Origin: Meiothermus sp. Pnk-1
Lineage (GTDB): Bacteria; Deinococcota; Deinococci; Deinococcales; Thermaceae
DNA length: 64,000 bases
Direction: 5' to 3'
NCBI RefSeq assembly: GCF_003226535.1
Contig: NZ_QKOB01000011.1
Location: forward strand, 1 to 64,000
In this document: positions 9,044 through 17,381 of the stretch, piece by piece
How the letters are laid out: each line of letters opens with the position of its first letter
How positions within the stretch are numbered: the first letter of the stretch is position 1
Position numbers and translations under genes: made by a program
The notes under the pieces: model-generated
Databases searched by the model: none
Seen by the model: the letters and a program-made list of their open reading frames with translations, nothing else
Told to the model about the DNA's origin: nothing

Positions 9044-10096
9044 TTGAATCCGGAAAAGCCTATGCCCGAGGGCCTCTCCTCACCCGAGCGCGAGGGCCGC
9101 CGCAGCCCCTGGCTGAGGTGGGGGGTATCGCTTCTGTTTAGCCTGCTGGCCGGGGTCTTGGGGTATCTGCTGTGGCTGTCGGGGCCAACCGGGGTGCAGG
9201 CCCAGGTGCGGCTCGAGCGGGGCCAGGGGGCGCTGGCGGTGGGCCGCACTCTGGAGCGGGCCGGGCTGGTGCGCTCGGGGCAGCTCTTTGCGATATACCT
9301 GCGGGCCTCGGGGCGGGATAGGCTGCTCAAGCCGGGGGTATACCGGCTCGAGGGGGAGGGGATGCGGCGGCTGGCGATCGCCCTCACCGAGGAGGCCCAG
9401 CCCCTCACCGTGCGCCTGACCTTTCCCGAGGGCTGGCGCATGCACCAGATGGCCCAGCGGCTCAGCCAACACGGCCTGCCAGGAGAAAAATTCCTCGAAC
9501 TGGCCGAACACCCGCCCGCCGATCTGCGGCCCAGCTATGTGCAAAGCCCCACCCTCGAGGGCTTTTTGTTCCCCGCCACCTATACCTTCCCCCTCGACGC
9601 CACCGCCCGGGAGATCATCCAGGCCATGCTGGCGCGTTTCGAGCAGGAGCTAACCCCCGAGGTACGAAGCCGCTTGGCCCAGGAGAAGCTCAGCGTGCAG
9701 CAGTGGGTCACGCTGGCTTCCATCGTTCAGGCCGAGGCCGCCCACCCCCAGGAGAAGCCGCTGATCGCGGGGATCTTCCTCAACCGCTTGGAGGCCGGAA
9801 TGCCCCTACAGGCCGATCCCACCGTGGCGTACGGCTTGGGTAAGGCCCTCCCCGAGCTCTCCCGGCCAGCCGGGGACTTTGAGAGCGACACCCCCTACAA
9901 CACCTACCGGGTGGCCGGTTTGCCGCCCGGGGCCATCGGCAACCCTGGCTCCGAGGCCTTGCGGGCGGTGCTCGAGCCCCAGCGCACCGACGGTCAGGGG
10001 AGGGCGCTATTCTATTTCTTTCATAGCCGCCAGGGCAAGCTCTTTGTCAACCCCGATTTCGCCAGCCACAGCCGGGATCTGGCGCGCTACCGCTAA
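9044..10096 (+). CDS. mltG: Endolytic murein transglycosylase MltG (YceG-like)
   Basis: The 350-residue protein has one N-terminal membrane anchor (about residues 25-46) and then a periplasmic LysM-like and YceG catalytic region. ASIVQAEAAHPQEKPLIAG holds the catalytic Glu (about 231), and IFLNRLEAGMPLQADPTVAYG and PYNTYRVAGLPPGAI are the family signatures. MltG cuts nascent glycan strands and sets their length. The start is a TTG with GGAGCGGGG upstream; an ATG 6 codons later (9062) would also fit. Confidence 0.93.
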   Translation: MNPEKPMPEGLSSPEREGRRSPWLRWGVSLLFSLLAGVLGYLLWLSGPTGVQAQVRLERGQGALAVGRTLERAGLVRSGQLFAIYLRASGRDRLLKPGVYRLEGEGMRRLAIALTEEAQPLTVRLTFPEGWRMHQMAQRLSQHGLPGEKFLELAEHPPADLRPSYVQSPTLEGFLFPATYTFPLDATAREIIQAMLARFEQELTPEVRSRLAQEKLSVQQWVTLASIVQAEAAHPQEKPLIAGIFLNRLEAGMPLQADPTVAYGLGKALPELSRPAGDFESDTPYNTYRVAGLPPGAIGNPGSEALRAVLEPQRTDGQGRALFYFFHSRQGKLFVNPDFASHSRDLARYR

Positions 10097-10191
10097 TGGC
10101 CTGATCCACGGCGTTTGGCGCCTTGCGTACGACGTATGCCGTGTAATTTGCACACAATTATTGGGGCGAGCACGGGTAGTATAGGGCGGGT

Positions 10192-10395
10192 ATGGAGTTG
10201 ATCTTCGAAGTCCGCGATGCCGAGGGGGGGTTCGCCGCCCGCGCGATCGGTGAGGAAAGCATCGCCACCCACGGCCAGACCTGGGAGGAGCTTAAAGCTA
10301 ATGTGCTCGAGGCCGTGCGCAACTACTTTGGCCCGGGCATGACTCCCCGCCGTGTGCAGCTGCACTACGTCCGCGACGAACTGGTGCTCGTCTAA
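10192..10395 (+). CDS. HicB-like small protein without a HicA partner
   Basis: The 67-residue protein has the HicB-type pattern: a beta-rich start (MELIFEVRDAEGGFAA), then THGQTWEELKANVLEAVRNYF, the helix typical of HicB/UPF0150 proteins. It ends before any DNA-binding domain. HicB antitoxins normally pair with a HicA toxin of about 60-80 residues. No intact hicA lies on either side; the 116 bp downstream have only short open frames. It may be an orphan or act alone, as many such proteins do in thermophiles. A TAGTAT box lies 9 nt before the ATG. Confidence 0.72.
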   Translation: MELIFEVRDAEGGFAARAIGEESIATHGQTWEELKANVLEAVRNYFGPGMTPRRVQLHYVRDELVLV

Positions 10396-10511
10396 GCGCC
10401 TTTTCTCGCCGCTGGCCGTGCGGGACTTTGCCGGAAGCGCCCGGGGCTGGGCGAGGGCGATCTACCGCGCTTGGCGTTTTGGGCGTGAGGGCCGCAAAGG
10501 CCCCGCATGCC

Positions 10512-12113
10512 TTACCTGAGGGCCTCGAGCCCCTTTCCGGGTCGATACCGCAGCCTCCGGGCCAGGCGCTTGGGGGCGCCCGGATGGTTCTGCGTCTTAT
10601 CCACCCAGTACAGCTCGTAAGTGATGGCTTCCGGCGTGGCCTCGAGGATGGCATACCCGTTGATATCGCCGTCAAAGAAGTGCAGGTGCGGGTTGGCCTG
10701 TTCCAAGAGGGCGTTGCCAGGCCAGAAGGCCAGGCGCCGCAGGGTCTCGGCGGGGCCGGGGCTGGTCAGGGAGGGGGCCATGAACTCGGCCCCTAGCCAG
10801 GGTTCGCCGGGTTGGAACGTGAGGGAGACCTGCGCGGCCAGGGCGGAGTGAAGATCGCCGCTCAGCACCACCAGGTTGTCCACCCCGGCTCGAGCCCAGG
10901 CCTGCAGCAGGGCCTGGCGCTCGGCAGCGTACCCATCCCAGCCATCGGTGTTGAGGGTGAGGTCGCCCGAGCGCAGCGGGGAGAACATCACCGCGCTGGC
11001 CAGGCCCCGCCACTTTGCTGAGCTACGGGTGAGGTTTTCCCTGAGCCAGCGGTACTGCTCGGCCCCCAGCATGGTCTGGGTGGGGCGGGTCTGGGCCGAG
11101 CAGGTGGCGAACTGCCGCTGGCCGAAGCCCCCCTCGCCGCAGGGATGGGGCGAGCGGTAGCTGCGGGTATCGGTCACGAACAGCTCGAGCAGATCGCCAA
11201 AGGCTAGCTTGCGGTACTGGCTGATCTGGCGGTGAGGCTCGCTGGCCGTAGGGTCGTAGACCACCCGCGCCGGGACGTACTCGCTCCAGGCTTGGTTGGC
11301 CTCGAGCCGGAGCTTCCTGAGGCGTTCGGGCTGGTTCTTGAAGGGGTGATCGGGGGCTCCGGGCGCGTCGGTGGCGGGGTCCCAGTAGGTGTCGTTGGCG
11401 AACTCGTGGTCGTCCCACAAGAAGACCCAAGGGTGGGCGGCCAGGGCTTGTTGCAAAAAGGGGTCGCTGCGGTAGGTGCGGTACAGGGCGCGGTAATCGG
11501 CCAGGTTTACGGCCAGATAGCTCCCGCTCGGCAGGCTAAAGGCCCGCCCCGCAAACCGCTCGCGGCGGTAGCGGGGGTCACCGGAGTACTCGTAGATGAA
11601 GTCTCCCAGGTGGAGGATCGCGTCGAGATCCTCTCGGGCCAGGTGGGCGAGGGCTCCGTAGTAGCCGCTCCCGAACTCCTGGCAGGTGACGAGGCCCAGG
11701 CGCAGACGCTCGGGCATGGTGCCGGGTGGGGGCAGGGTGCGGGTACGCCCGATGGGGCTGGCCACGCCGCGGTAGATGAAGCGGTAAAAGTAGCCCCTTC
11801 CCGGCTCGAGCTGGCCATCCAGGTCGGCCCGCACGGTGTAGTCGCTCTCGGGACCGAAGCCGGTTTCGATCAGGCCCCCTTGGGGTTCGAGAAAATCCGC
11901 CGATTCACAAGCTTCGACCGCGATGGGCTCACCGGGCTGGAAGGCTTCCGGGGCGACCCGCGTCCACAGCACCACCCCGTCCGGGCTTGGATCGCCGGAG
12001 GCTACGCCGAGGGGGAAAACCGCCTGGGGCTCGAGCGGGGCCTGCCCCCGCGGCAGCCCCGCCAACCCCAGGCCCAAGCCGAGCAGCTTGCGACGGCTGA
12101 GCCGGACCTGCAT
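10512..12113 (-). CDS. PhoD-like alkaline phosphatase/phosphodiesterase, Tat-exported
   Basis: The 533-residue protein starts with a twin-arginine signal (LSRRKLLGLGLGLAGL; Arg7-Arg8), so a folded metalloenzyme is probably exported by Tat. The N-terminal PhoD domain (FPLGVASGDPSPDGVVLWTR) is followed by the metallophosphatase core. Metal-binding motifs are HLGDFIYEYSG, LWDDHEFANDTYW and VVLSGDLHSALAA. PhoD enzymes hydrolyse phosphomonoesters and phosphodiesters with Fe/Ca, often under phosphate limitation. No Pho box can be identified with confidence. The universal stress gene lies 11 bp upstream on the same strand, so co-transcription is likely. Confidence 0.92.
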   Translation of the reverse strand: MQVRLSRRKLLGLGLGLAGLPRGQAPLEPQAVFPLGVASGDPSPDGVVLWTRVAPEAFQPGEPIAVEACESADFLEPQGGLIETGFGPESDYTVRADLDGQLEPGRGYFYRFIYRGVASPIGRTRTLPPPGTMPERLRLGLVTCQEFGSGYYGALAHLAREDLDAILHLGDFIYEYSGDPRYRRERFAGRAFSLPSGSYLAVNLADYRALYRTYRSDPFLQQALAAHPWVFLWDDHEFANDTYWDPATDAPGAPDHPFKNQPERLRKLRLEANQAWSEYVPARVVYDPTASEPHRQISQYRKLAFGDLLELFVTDTRSYRSPHPCGEGGFGQRQFATCSAQTRPTQTMLGAEQYRWLRENLTRSSAKWRGLASAVMFSPLRSGDLTLNTDGWDGYAAERQALLQAWARAGVDNLVVLSGDLHSALAAQVSLTFQPGEPWLGAEFMAPSLTSPGPAETLRRLAFWPGNALLEQANPHLHFFDGDINGYAILEATPEAITYELYWVDKTQNHPGAPKRLARRLRYRPGKGLEALR

Positions 12114-12124
12114 CGATCGCTGGG

Positions 12125-12559
12125 TCAGTGGCTACGGATCACCAGCACGGGCTTTTCCGAGCGGTGCAACACCCCTTCGGTCACCGAGCCTAAGAGGAGC
12201 CGGTCGATGCCGCTGCGCCCGTGGGTGCCCATTACAATCAGGTCGTGGCTTTTGGCTTCGCTCAGGATGGCGTCTATGGGTTTGCCCTCGCGCAGCTTGC
12301 TCTGGGCGCTCACCCCAGCCCGGGCCGCCATTTGCAGGGCTGCTTCCAGGGCTTCGTTCCCGGCTTTTTTGAGGTCTTCGATCAGCTCGAGGCCATACGG
12401 CACCGCCTCGGGGCTGATCCAGAGGGTGCGGGTGGGGTCTTCCACCACGTACACGAAGGTCACCTGGGCGCCTAGGGTTTTGGCCAGCTCGAGCCCCTGC
12501 TCGATGGCCTTGGTGCTACAGCTGCTGCCATCGGTGGGCATCAGGATTTTGCCGTACAT
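12125..12559 (-). CDS. Universal stress protein (UspA family)
   Basis: The 144-residue cytoplasmic protein has the ATP-binding USP signature GTHGRSGIDRLLLGSV near the C-terminus, after the N-terminal KILMPTDGSSCSTKA strand-loop. This ATP-binding type is usually a dimer linked to stress survival; the precise action is unknown. The start at 12559 is supported by GAGGTGG just upstream. The frame stays open to 12829, but that part has no family similarity and overlaps the divergent methyltransferase gene. It probably forms a unit with the PhoD gene behind it. Confidence 0.92.
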   Translation of the reverse strand: MYGKILMPTDGSSCSTKAIEQGLELAKTLGAQVTFVYVVEDPTRTLWISPEAVPYGLELIEDLKKAGNEALEAALQMAARAGVSAQSKLREGKPIDAILSEAKSHDLIVMGTHGRSGIDRLLLGSVTEGVLHRSEKPVLVIRSH

Positions 12560-12612
12560 ACACCACCTCAATCCTAGTGTAGTCCTGAAACGCAAGGACA
12601 ATCTACCCTGAA

Positions 12613-12691
12613 GGTGCCCGTCGTACGGACCCACCGGCCGAAGACCGGGTACACTGAGCTGCAGGCCCACCGTACCGTCAGGACGGGCACC
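12613..12691. repeat. Long inverted repeat between usp and rlmB
   Basis: GGTGCCCGTC (12613-12622) is exactly complementary to GACGGGCACC (12682-12691). GTACGG (12623-12628) can continue the stem with CCGTAC (12670-12675) or the overlapping CCGT at 12675-12678. A short CCGG/CCGG hairpin fits inside. The structure lies in the leader of the RNA methyltransferase gene and upstream of the divergent stress gene. It may be an RNA leader or a double operator. Confidence 0.55.
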
Positions 12692-12742
12692 GGTTGAGGG
12701 CAACCCCATGGGCGCGGACTGGCTTTGGAATACGGAGAGGAT

Positions 12743-13456
12743 ATGTTGATTTACGGACGCAATCCAGTGCTCGAGGCGATCAAGGAGGGTCAGGCGGTGC
12801 GGGTCTGGGTCGCCAAAGGCGTGGAGCACTGGCTGATCCGTGAGCTCGAGCGGCTAGGGGCAGATTACGAGCTGCTCCCCCGCATCGAGCTCGATCAGAG
12901 GGTGCGCACCACCCAGCACCAGGGCTTGGTGGCCGAGGTGGCCGAACTCAAATTCTCGCACCCCGAGGCCCCTTTCCGCCTGGCCGAGGAGCGTGGAGAA
13001 GAGATCTTGCTGGTGTTGCTGGACGGGGTGACCGACCCCCGCAACTACGGGGCCATCATCCGGACGGCCTTGGCCCTGGGAGCTCACGGGGTCGTCACGG
13101 AGGAACGCCGCAGCGCCCCGCTCTCGCCGTTGGTGCTCAAGGCCTCGGCGGGGATGGCCCACAAGCTACCCTTGGTACAGATCAAGAATCTGCCGCGTTA
13201 CATGGAGGAGCTCAAGGAACGCGGGGTGTGGATCTACGGGGCCAGCGGCAGAGGACAAAAAGACCTGGCCGGGCTCGACTATAAACGCCCCTTAGCCATC
13301 GTGATCGGTTCGGAGGGAGAAGGGATGCGCCGGTTGGTCCAGCAGCGCTGTGACGAGACCGCACGCATCCCTCTTTCCCCTGGGGCCGAGTCGCTGAACG
13401 CGAGCGTTGCCCTGGCGATTTTCCTTTACCAGGCGAGGCTGGGGCGGGTACACTGA
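12743..13456 (+). CDS. rlmB: TrmH/RlmB-type 23S rRNA (guanosine-2'-O-)-methyltransferase
   Basis: The 237-residue SPOUT-class enzyme has an N-terminal substrate-binding domain (LIYGRNPVLEAIKEG) and a C-terminal knotted SAM domain. SPOUT motifs are VLLDGVTDPRNYGAIIRTA, IVIGSEGEGMRRLVQQRCD and IPLSPGAESLNASVALAIF. RlmB methylates G2251 of 23S rRNA; other TrmH proteins act on tRNA, so the exact target is inferred from the RlmB-like start. The ATG at 12743 follows a GGAGAGG site. A large inverted repeat precedes it. Confidence 0.88.
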   Translation: MLIYGRNPVLEAIKEGQAVRVWVAKGVEHWLIRELERLGADYELLPRIELDQRVRTTQHQGLVAEVAELKFSHPEAPFRLAEERGEEILLVLLDGVTDPRNYGAIIRTALALGAHGVVTEERRSAPLSPLVLKASAGMAHKLPLVQIKNLPRYMEELKERGVWIYGASGRGQKDLAGLDYKRPLAIVIGSEGEGMRRLVQQRCDETARIPLSPGAESLNASVALAIFLYQARLGRVH

Positions 13457-13492
13457 CCGCTTAGAGGCTGGACTGCGCTGCACTGAGGCCAG

Positions 13493-13759
13493 ATGGCAAA
13501 ACCGTCCTTACCTCCCGCCGATTCGACCCGCCTGATCGGGGCGGAGCGTTACGCTTTGCTGGGCACCTTCCCCCGCCCCTTCGCGGAGGGGATCCGGGTG
13601 CGCCTCGAGGGCCGCAAGATCCCGGTTTTCCTGGAGACCCCCTTCACCTACTTTGGCCTGCCTGAGGCCTATATCGGTACCTATACCGGAGATGTGGCGC
13701 TGTGGATCCCCCAGCGCCTCTACGACGAGGCGTTGATGATTCTCGAGCGCGACCAGTAA
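13493..13759 (+). CDS. Small DUF2007-like protein
   Basis: The 88-residue protein has a beta-alpha-beta pattern: YALLGTFPRPFAEGIRVRLEG, then IPVFLETPFTYFG, ending in VALWIPQRLYDEALMILERD. This resembles DUF2007 proteins, which pair a 'change of level' strand with an acidic final helix and are annotated as putative signal transducers. The match is by eye and only moderate. It lies 36 bp after rlmB on the same strand and may share its transcript. Function unknown. Confidence 0.7.
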   Translation: MAKPSLPPADSTRLIGAERYALLGTFPRPFAEGIRVRLEGRKIPVFLETPFTYFGLPEAYIGTYTGDVALWIPQRLYDEALMILERDQ

Positions 13760-13847
13760 GCGGCCGATTTTCCCCGGGAGAGAGCCTTTAGCGCCCAATG
13801 CCCCAACAATCGAGCCACCGGTGCACTAGCCCCTGGGCGTTTTGCGG

Positions 13848-13853
13848 TATAAC
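13848..13853 (+). promoter_or_regulatory. Candidate -10 box (TATAAC) for glucokinase
   Basis: TATAAC ends 6 nt before the ATG at 13860, the spacing of a leaderless transcript. There is no Shine-Dalgarno site in the gap and no clear -35 box. Confidence 0.55.
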
Positions 13854-13859
13854 CCTCTT

Positions 13860-14762
13860 ATGAGCGTCGTAGGGATTGACCTGGGCGGGACCAAGATTGC
13901 GGCGGGGGTGTTTAGCGAAGGGGCGTTACGCTCTAAGGTAACGGTACCTACCCCCGAGGACGGGGGAGACGCGGTGGTCGAAGCGATGGCCCAGGCGGCC
14001 CGCGCGGTCATGCGCGAAGCCGGGATAGAGGCACGGTCGGTGGGGCTGGGGGTACCGGGGCCGCTGGACTTCAAGAAGGGAGTTATCAAGTTTGCTCCCA
14101 ACATCGCAGGGATGCTCGACTTTCCCGTAGTCGCCAAGCTGACCGCGGCCCTGGGGTTGCCGGTATATCTCGAGAACGACGCCAACGCTGCGGCTTTGGC
14201 CGAGCACTACCTGGGGGCTGCCCGAGGGGCCGAGAGTTCCCTGTTCGTGACGGTTTCTACCGGGATCGGTGGGGGGTTTGTGGTAGGCGGGCGGGTCTGG
14301 CGCGGGGCGCGCGGCCAGGGGGCCGAGGTGGGGCACGTCACCGTGATCCCCCAGGGGCCGGTATGCGGTTGCGGCCTTGATGGCTGCTTGGAATCGGTCG
14401 CGGCGGGCCGGGCCCTCGAGCGCGATGCCGGATATGTTTATAACACCCCCATGACCACCCCCGAACTCTTCGCTCGCTACCGGGCGGGAGAGGTCAAGGC
14501 GGTGAGGATCGTCCACCAGGCCGCCCGCTTTGTGGGCATCGGCTTGGCCAACTTCGTCAAGACCTTTGACCCTGAAGTTATCGTCATCGGTGGGGGGGTG
14601 GCGCTTCACGGCGGAGAGGGTTACATGCAAGCCCTTATGGAGGCTTACCAGAGCTACCTCGAGGGATGGCAGCCAGTCCCGGTGCGGCTGGCCCAACTGG
14701 GTACCGAGGCTGGGCTTTTAGGGGCTGCCCTCACGGCTGCGGTTGAGACCGGGGAAGTATAA
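13860..14762 (+). CDS. glk: ROK-family glucokinase
   Basis: The 300-residue sugar kinase phosphorylates glucose with ATP. It has the phosphate-binding DLGGTKIAAG at the start, the sugar-binding END (105-107), and the ROK zinc site: His159 in AEVGHV and the Cys triad CGCGLDGC (Cys169, 171, 176) followed by LES. No N-terminal DNA-binding domain is present, so it is an enzyme and not a ROK repressor. The ATG at 13860 fits both the family start and the TATAAC box 6 nt before it. The length is normal. Confidence 0.93.
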   Translation: MSVVGIDLGGTKIAAGVFSEGALRSKVTVPTPEDGGDAVVEAMAQAARAVMREAGIEARSVGLGVPGPLDFKKGVIKFAPNIAGMLDFPVVAKLTAALGLPVYLENDANAAALAEHYLGAARGAESSLFVTVSTGIGGGFVVGGRVWRGARGQGAEVGHVTVIPQGPVCGCGLDGCLESVAAGRALERDAGYVYNTPMTTPELFARYRAGEVKAVRIVHQAARFVGIGLANFVKTFDPEVIVIGGGVALHGGEGYMQALMEAYQSYLEGWQPVPVRLAQLGTEAGLLGAALTAAVETGEV

Positions 14763-14826
14763 GGCGTTAGCGAAACGCTGTCGCTTATCACACTGATTTT
14801 TGGGAGCGGGTTTTATCATTCGCAGC

Positions 14827-15090
14827 GTGTTGACGGTGTACTCTACTTCTTGGTGCGGCGACTGCCGGGCGGTCAAGCAGGCTTTACAGGTGCTGGGCGT
14901 CCCTTTCACCGAGGTAGACATCGATCAAAACCCGGAAGGGGAGCGGCTGGTGCTGCGGGTCAACCAGGGCCGCCGTAGCGTGCCGACGCTGGTGTACGGC
15001 AATCACGCCGCGTCGATGAGCCGTTTTTCCATCGTCAAGCTACGGGCTTGGCTTCGTGAGACCGGGTTGCTCGCCGAAGCAGCCGACTAG
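14827..15090 (+). CDS. Glutaredoxin-like (mycoredoxin-type) thiol protein
   Basis: The 87-residue thioredoxin-fold protein has a CGDC redox pair (Cys10 and Cys13 from this start) in LTVYSTSWCGDCRAV, then PFTEVDIDQNPEGE and VPTLVYG with the cis-Pro. This fits glutaredoxin/mycoredoxin-like proteins that reduce disulfides or mixed thiols. The start is uncertain: GTG 14827 or TTG 14830 fit the family length, with GGGAGCGGG upstream, and an in-frame TTG exists at 14800. It follows glk by about 60 bp. Confidence 0.85.
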   Translation: MLTVYSTSWCGDCRAVKQALQVLGVPFTEVDIDQNPEGERLVLRVNQGRRSVPTLVYGNHAASMSRFSIVKLRAWLRETGLLAEAAD

Positions 15091-15190
15091 GGGTCCCGTG
15101 GGGTTTGGCGCAAAGCTAGGTGCGTGTAAGCCCTAAGCGCGCGAGCGAGCCAAGGCCCACCCGGTTATGGCCGCAAGCGTGTGGTGGCGG

Positions 15191-17029
15191 TTATTTGAGC
15201 ACCTTGGCTGGACCCAGCACCAACGACTCTACCGCTGGGCGGGTCTCGCCGGGGGTTCCGTGTAGCGCCCGATAGGCGGAAACCTCTAGGTCCAGGATGG
15301 CGCTCTCGGCTCGGCTCGAGATCTGCATACGGGCCTCGGCGGGCATCCAGAACCAGTAGCTGAGTTGCTCGGCTAGAGGCAGCAAGAGGGTGCCCTCGTC
15401 TAACCAACCCGGGCTTACACCGCTGAGCAGGAAAACCTGAATCCGGCGGTGGTTGTAGATTTCGATTACGAGCGGGGCGGCCTCGCCGCTTATACCGATT
15501 CCCAGAGGGTTTTCCAGGTAGGCCTGGCCGTGTAGGTGCACCAGGCAGGGCTCTTCGGGCAGGATCCACTCGGCCCCAGAGGGGCTGGCCTGGGTGGGTT
15601 GGCGTATCCAGACCAACCGCCGGCCTTCAACCTGGAAGCCGGTGCCGAAGCGGTTCTCCTCGAGCATCGCCAGCTCGCCCCCCGGCACCATCGGGGTGCG
15701 CGAGGGGACGTGCACGGCCTGGCTGGGCATGCCCAGCCAGGCTTCCAAAGCGGCCCGCGACCAGCCCTCGAGGTGCCGGAGGGAGATATCCCAGTCAGCG
15801 GCGTCTCCGCTTAGCAGGCGGTGGTAGGCCTCGGCTACCCACTGGCCCTCCAGGGCGAACTGCGACGCGGCCTGGCGGTGGTACTGCTGTCGCCGACCGG
15901 GCTGGAGGCTTTGGTAGAAGACCCGTCGGCTGGAGTCGTCGCTAAAGCGCCAATGCCCGTCATAGACGAGCCAACCCCGCCGCTCGAGCTCGTCGAGGTA
16001 GGGGGAAGCTTCCAAGGCCCTCAGCAGCCCTTCGGAGAGCGGGCCGGGATGGATCGAGAGGCGCTCGATGGCCAAGCGGGCCTCTAGCGAAAGCATCCTG
16101 GCCTCCAGCTGCAGCATGGCCCGCACCCGCTGGGGCAGAGGGAGGATTCCGCTCGTCTCGCCCTCCCCGGGGGAGAGCGCCAGCAGTTCGCGCAGGTGGC
16201 CGGGGTTCCCGCCCGAGGCCAGATAGACCCGAGCGGCCTCGCTAAAAGGTAGCGAGGCGAGCGGTTTGGCCCGGGCCTCGCTCCAGGAGAGCGGAGGCAG
16301 GTGGATAAAGCGCATCCGCTCAGGGGCGTAGCCGCTGCGCAGCTCCAGGATCAACCGGGGATCCTCTCCGTAAGCCGAGCACTCCACTACCCATAGCCCT
16401 TCGCGGTCGGCGAGGATACGCTCGAGTGCCCCTTCAGGATAGGGCTGGCGTAGATAGTGGACGGCTTTGCCGTGACCGCGCAACCCCTCTAGAAAAGGCA
16501 GGCTCAGGGACTTGGCCAAAGACTGGGCGAAGTTGGTGCGACCCGAACCGGGGCGGCCCATAAGGATCAGGACGTAGGGCAGCCGGATCTGATTGGCGAT
16601 CTCGTGCACCAGGCGCTCCCGGCCCCAGCTTCCCGAGGTGTTGGCGACGAGCTGGGAGCGCTGGCCCTCGAGCCAGGCCCTAAACTCGGTGGAGACTTCT
16701 TCCAGACCCTCTAGAGGGAGGCCGGGGCCGGGGGTGCGGTCCAGGAAGACCAAGGAGGGAAGGCGTAACGGGTCTTCGCCGGGGGCGAAAGCGGTGAGCC
16801 CCAGCGGCGAGAGGGCCTGGGAAAGCCGGTAAAGCTCGACCCGCAGGTTCTGCGAAGCCGCGGTATGGCCCCATAGGAGGTCGGCCAGCACCTCCCGGCG
16901 GGTAGGGCCCTCCAGGGCCAGGTAGTACAAGATGGCCAGCCCTTTGCGTTGGAGTTTGACCTCGCGGCCTTGGTGCTCGAGTCGGGCGGGCCCCCAAAGC
17001 ATGAGCTGAAAGGGTGCGTTGGTAGTCAT
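15191..17029 (-). CDS. Large transcriptional regulator with OmpR/BTAD-type N-terminus and P-loop domain
   Basis: The 612-residue protein begins with a winged-helix segment of the SARP/OmpR kind (FQLMLWGPARLEHQGREV, then LAILYYLALEGPTRREVLADLLW and NLRVELYRLSQAL). A P-loop GRPGSGRT follows at 158-165 and starts an AAA/STAND-like ATPase region with a possible Walker B-like LWVVEC. The rest (about 330-612) is helical, then beta-rich, and unrecognised. Unlike many STAND regulators, no tandem TPRs are obvious. A GGAGAT site supports the ATG at 17029. It is divergent from the membrane cluster at 17382-19942 and may regulate it; that is inference from position. Confidence 0.75.
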   Translation of the reverse strand: MTTNAPFQLMLWGPARLEHQGREVKLQRKGLAILYYLALEGPTRREVLADLLWGHTAASQNLRVELYRLSQALSPLGLTAFAPGEDPLRLPSLVFLDRTPGPGLPLEGLEEVSTEFRAWLEGQRSQLVANTSGSWGRERLVHEIANQIRLPYVLILMGRPGSGRTNFAQSLAKSLSLPFLEGLRGHGKAVHYLRQPYPEGALERILADREGLWVVECSAYGEDPRLILELRSGYAPERMRFIHLPPLSWSEARAKPLASLPFSEAARVYLASGGNPGHLRELLALSPGEGETSGILPLPQRVRAMLQLEARMLSLEARLAIERLSIHPGPLSEGLLRALEASPYLDELERRGWLVYDGHWRFSDDSSRRVFYQSLQPGRRQQYHRQAASQFALEGQWVAEAYHRLLSGDAADWDISLRHLEGWSRAALEAWLGMPSQAVHVPSRTPMVPGGELAMLEENRFGTGFQVEGRRLVWIRQPTQASPSGAEWILPEEPCLVHLHGQAYLENPLGIGISGEAAPLVIEIYNHRRIQVFLLSGVSPGWLDEGTLLLPLAEQLSYWFWMPAEARMQISSRAESAILDLEVSAYRALHGTPGETRPAVESLVLGPAKVLK

Positions 17030-17381
17030 GGACCATCTCCGCTGGGTCAGGGTCTAGGGCTTAGGTAAACGGTGGGCTGGGTGAATAGGTTTTTGGTTTG
17101 TAGCTTCACGGCTGAACACCCTCCTACGTACTTCCTGCACTCTGCCCTGAGGTGAAGCTACTCCTTGCGGGAGTCTTGGTAGAACCCAACCCTAGGTTAA
17201 CACGTCCATGTAACACCCTTATTTATATTTTGAATGGACTTTTTTCGGAGAACGGGCTTGGACCTTCCCTGGAGCTGAGCTTTAGAGGCGTGACTTATAC
17301 CGTTGCTTACGAGAATAAATGTAACGCCACCGCGGCTTGACAGCGAAGTCGCAATCGCCTACCGTGGAACCAGAGGAGTCT
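17030..17381. other. Divergent regulatory gap with a 10-bp inverted repeat
   Basis: This gap separates the large regulator from the membrane cluster. It is locally AT-richer around 17200-17250 than its surroundings. GTAGCTTCAC (17100-17109) is exactly complementary to GTGAAGCTAC (17152-17161). The right arm can alternatively join an ACTCC/GGAGT hairpin (17160-17174). A 62-codon open frame at 17152-17340 lacks coding character and is not called. Confidence 0.5.

Noticed and set aside
10107-10143. CACGGC/GCCGTG inverted repeat before the HicB-like gene
   Set aside because: A 6-bp stem with a 25-nt loop is expected by chance at this GC content.
10397-10511. Possible decayed hicA after the HicB-like gene
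   Set aside because: A faint VRDFAGSARGW similarity is not enough; no intact frame or His-containing core is present.
11232-12611. Long plus-strand open frame opposite the PhoD and usp genes
   Set aside because: It is a shadow of two well-supported minus-strand genes; its composition is Gly/Val/Arg-rich without motifs.
17152-17340. 62-codon plus-strand frame in a regulatory gap
   Set aside because: GTG start without a ribosome site, odd composition, and overlap with an inverted repeat.
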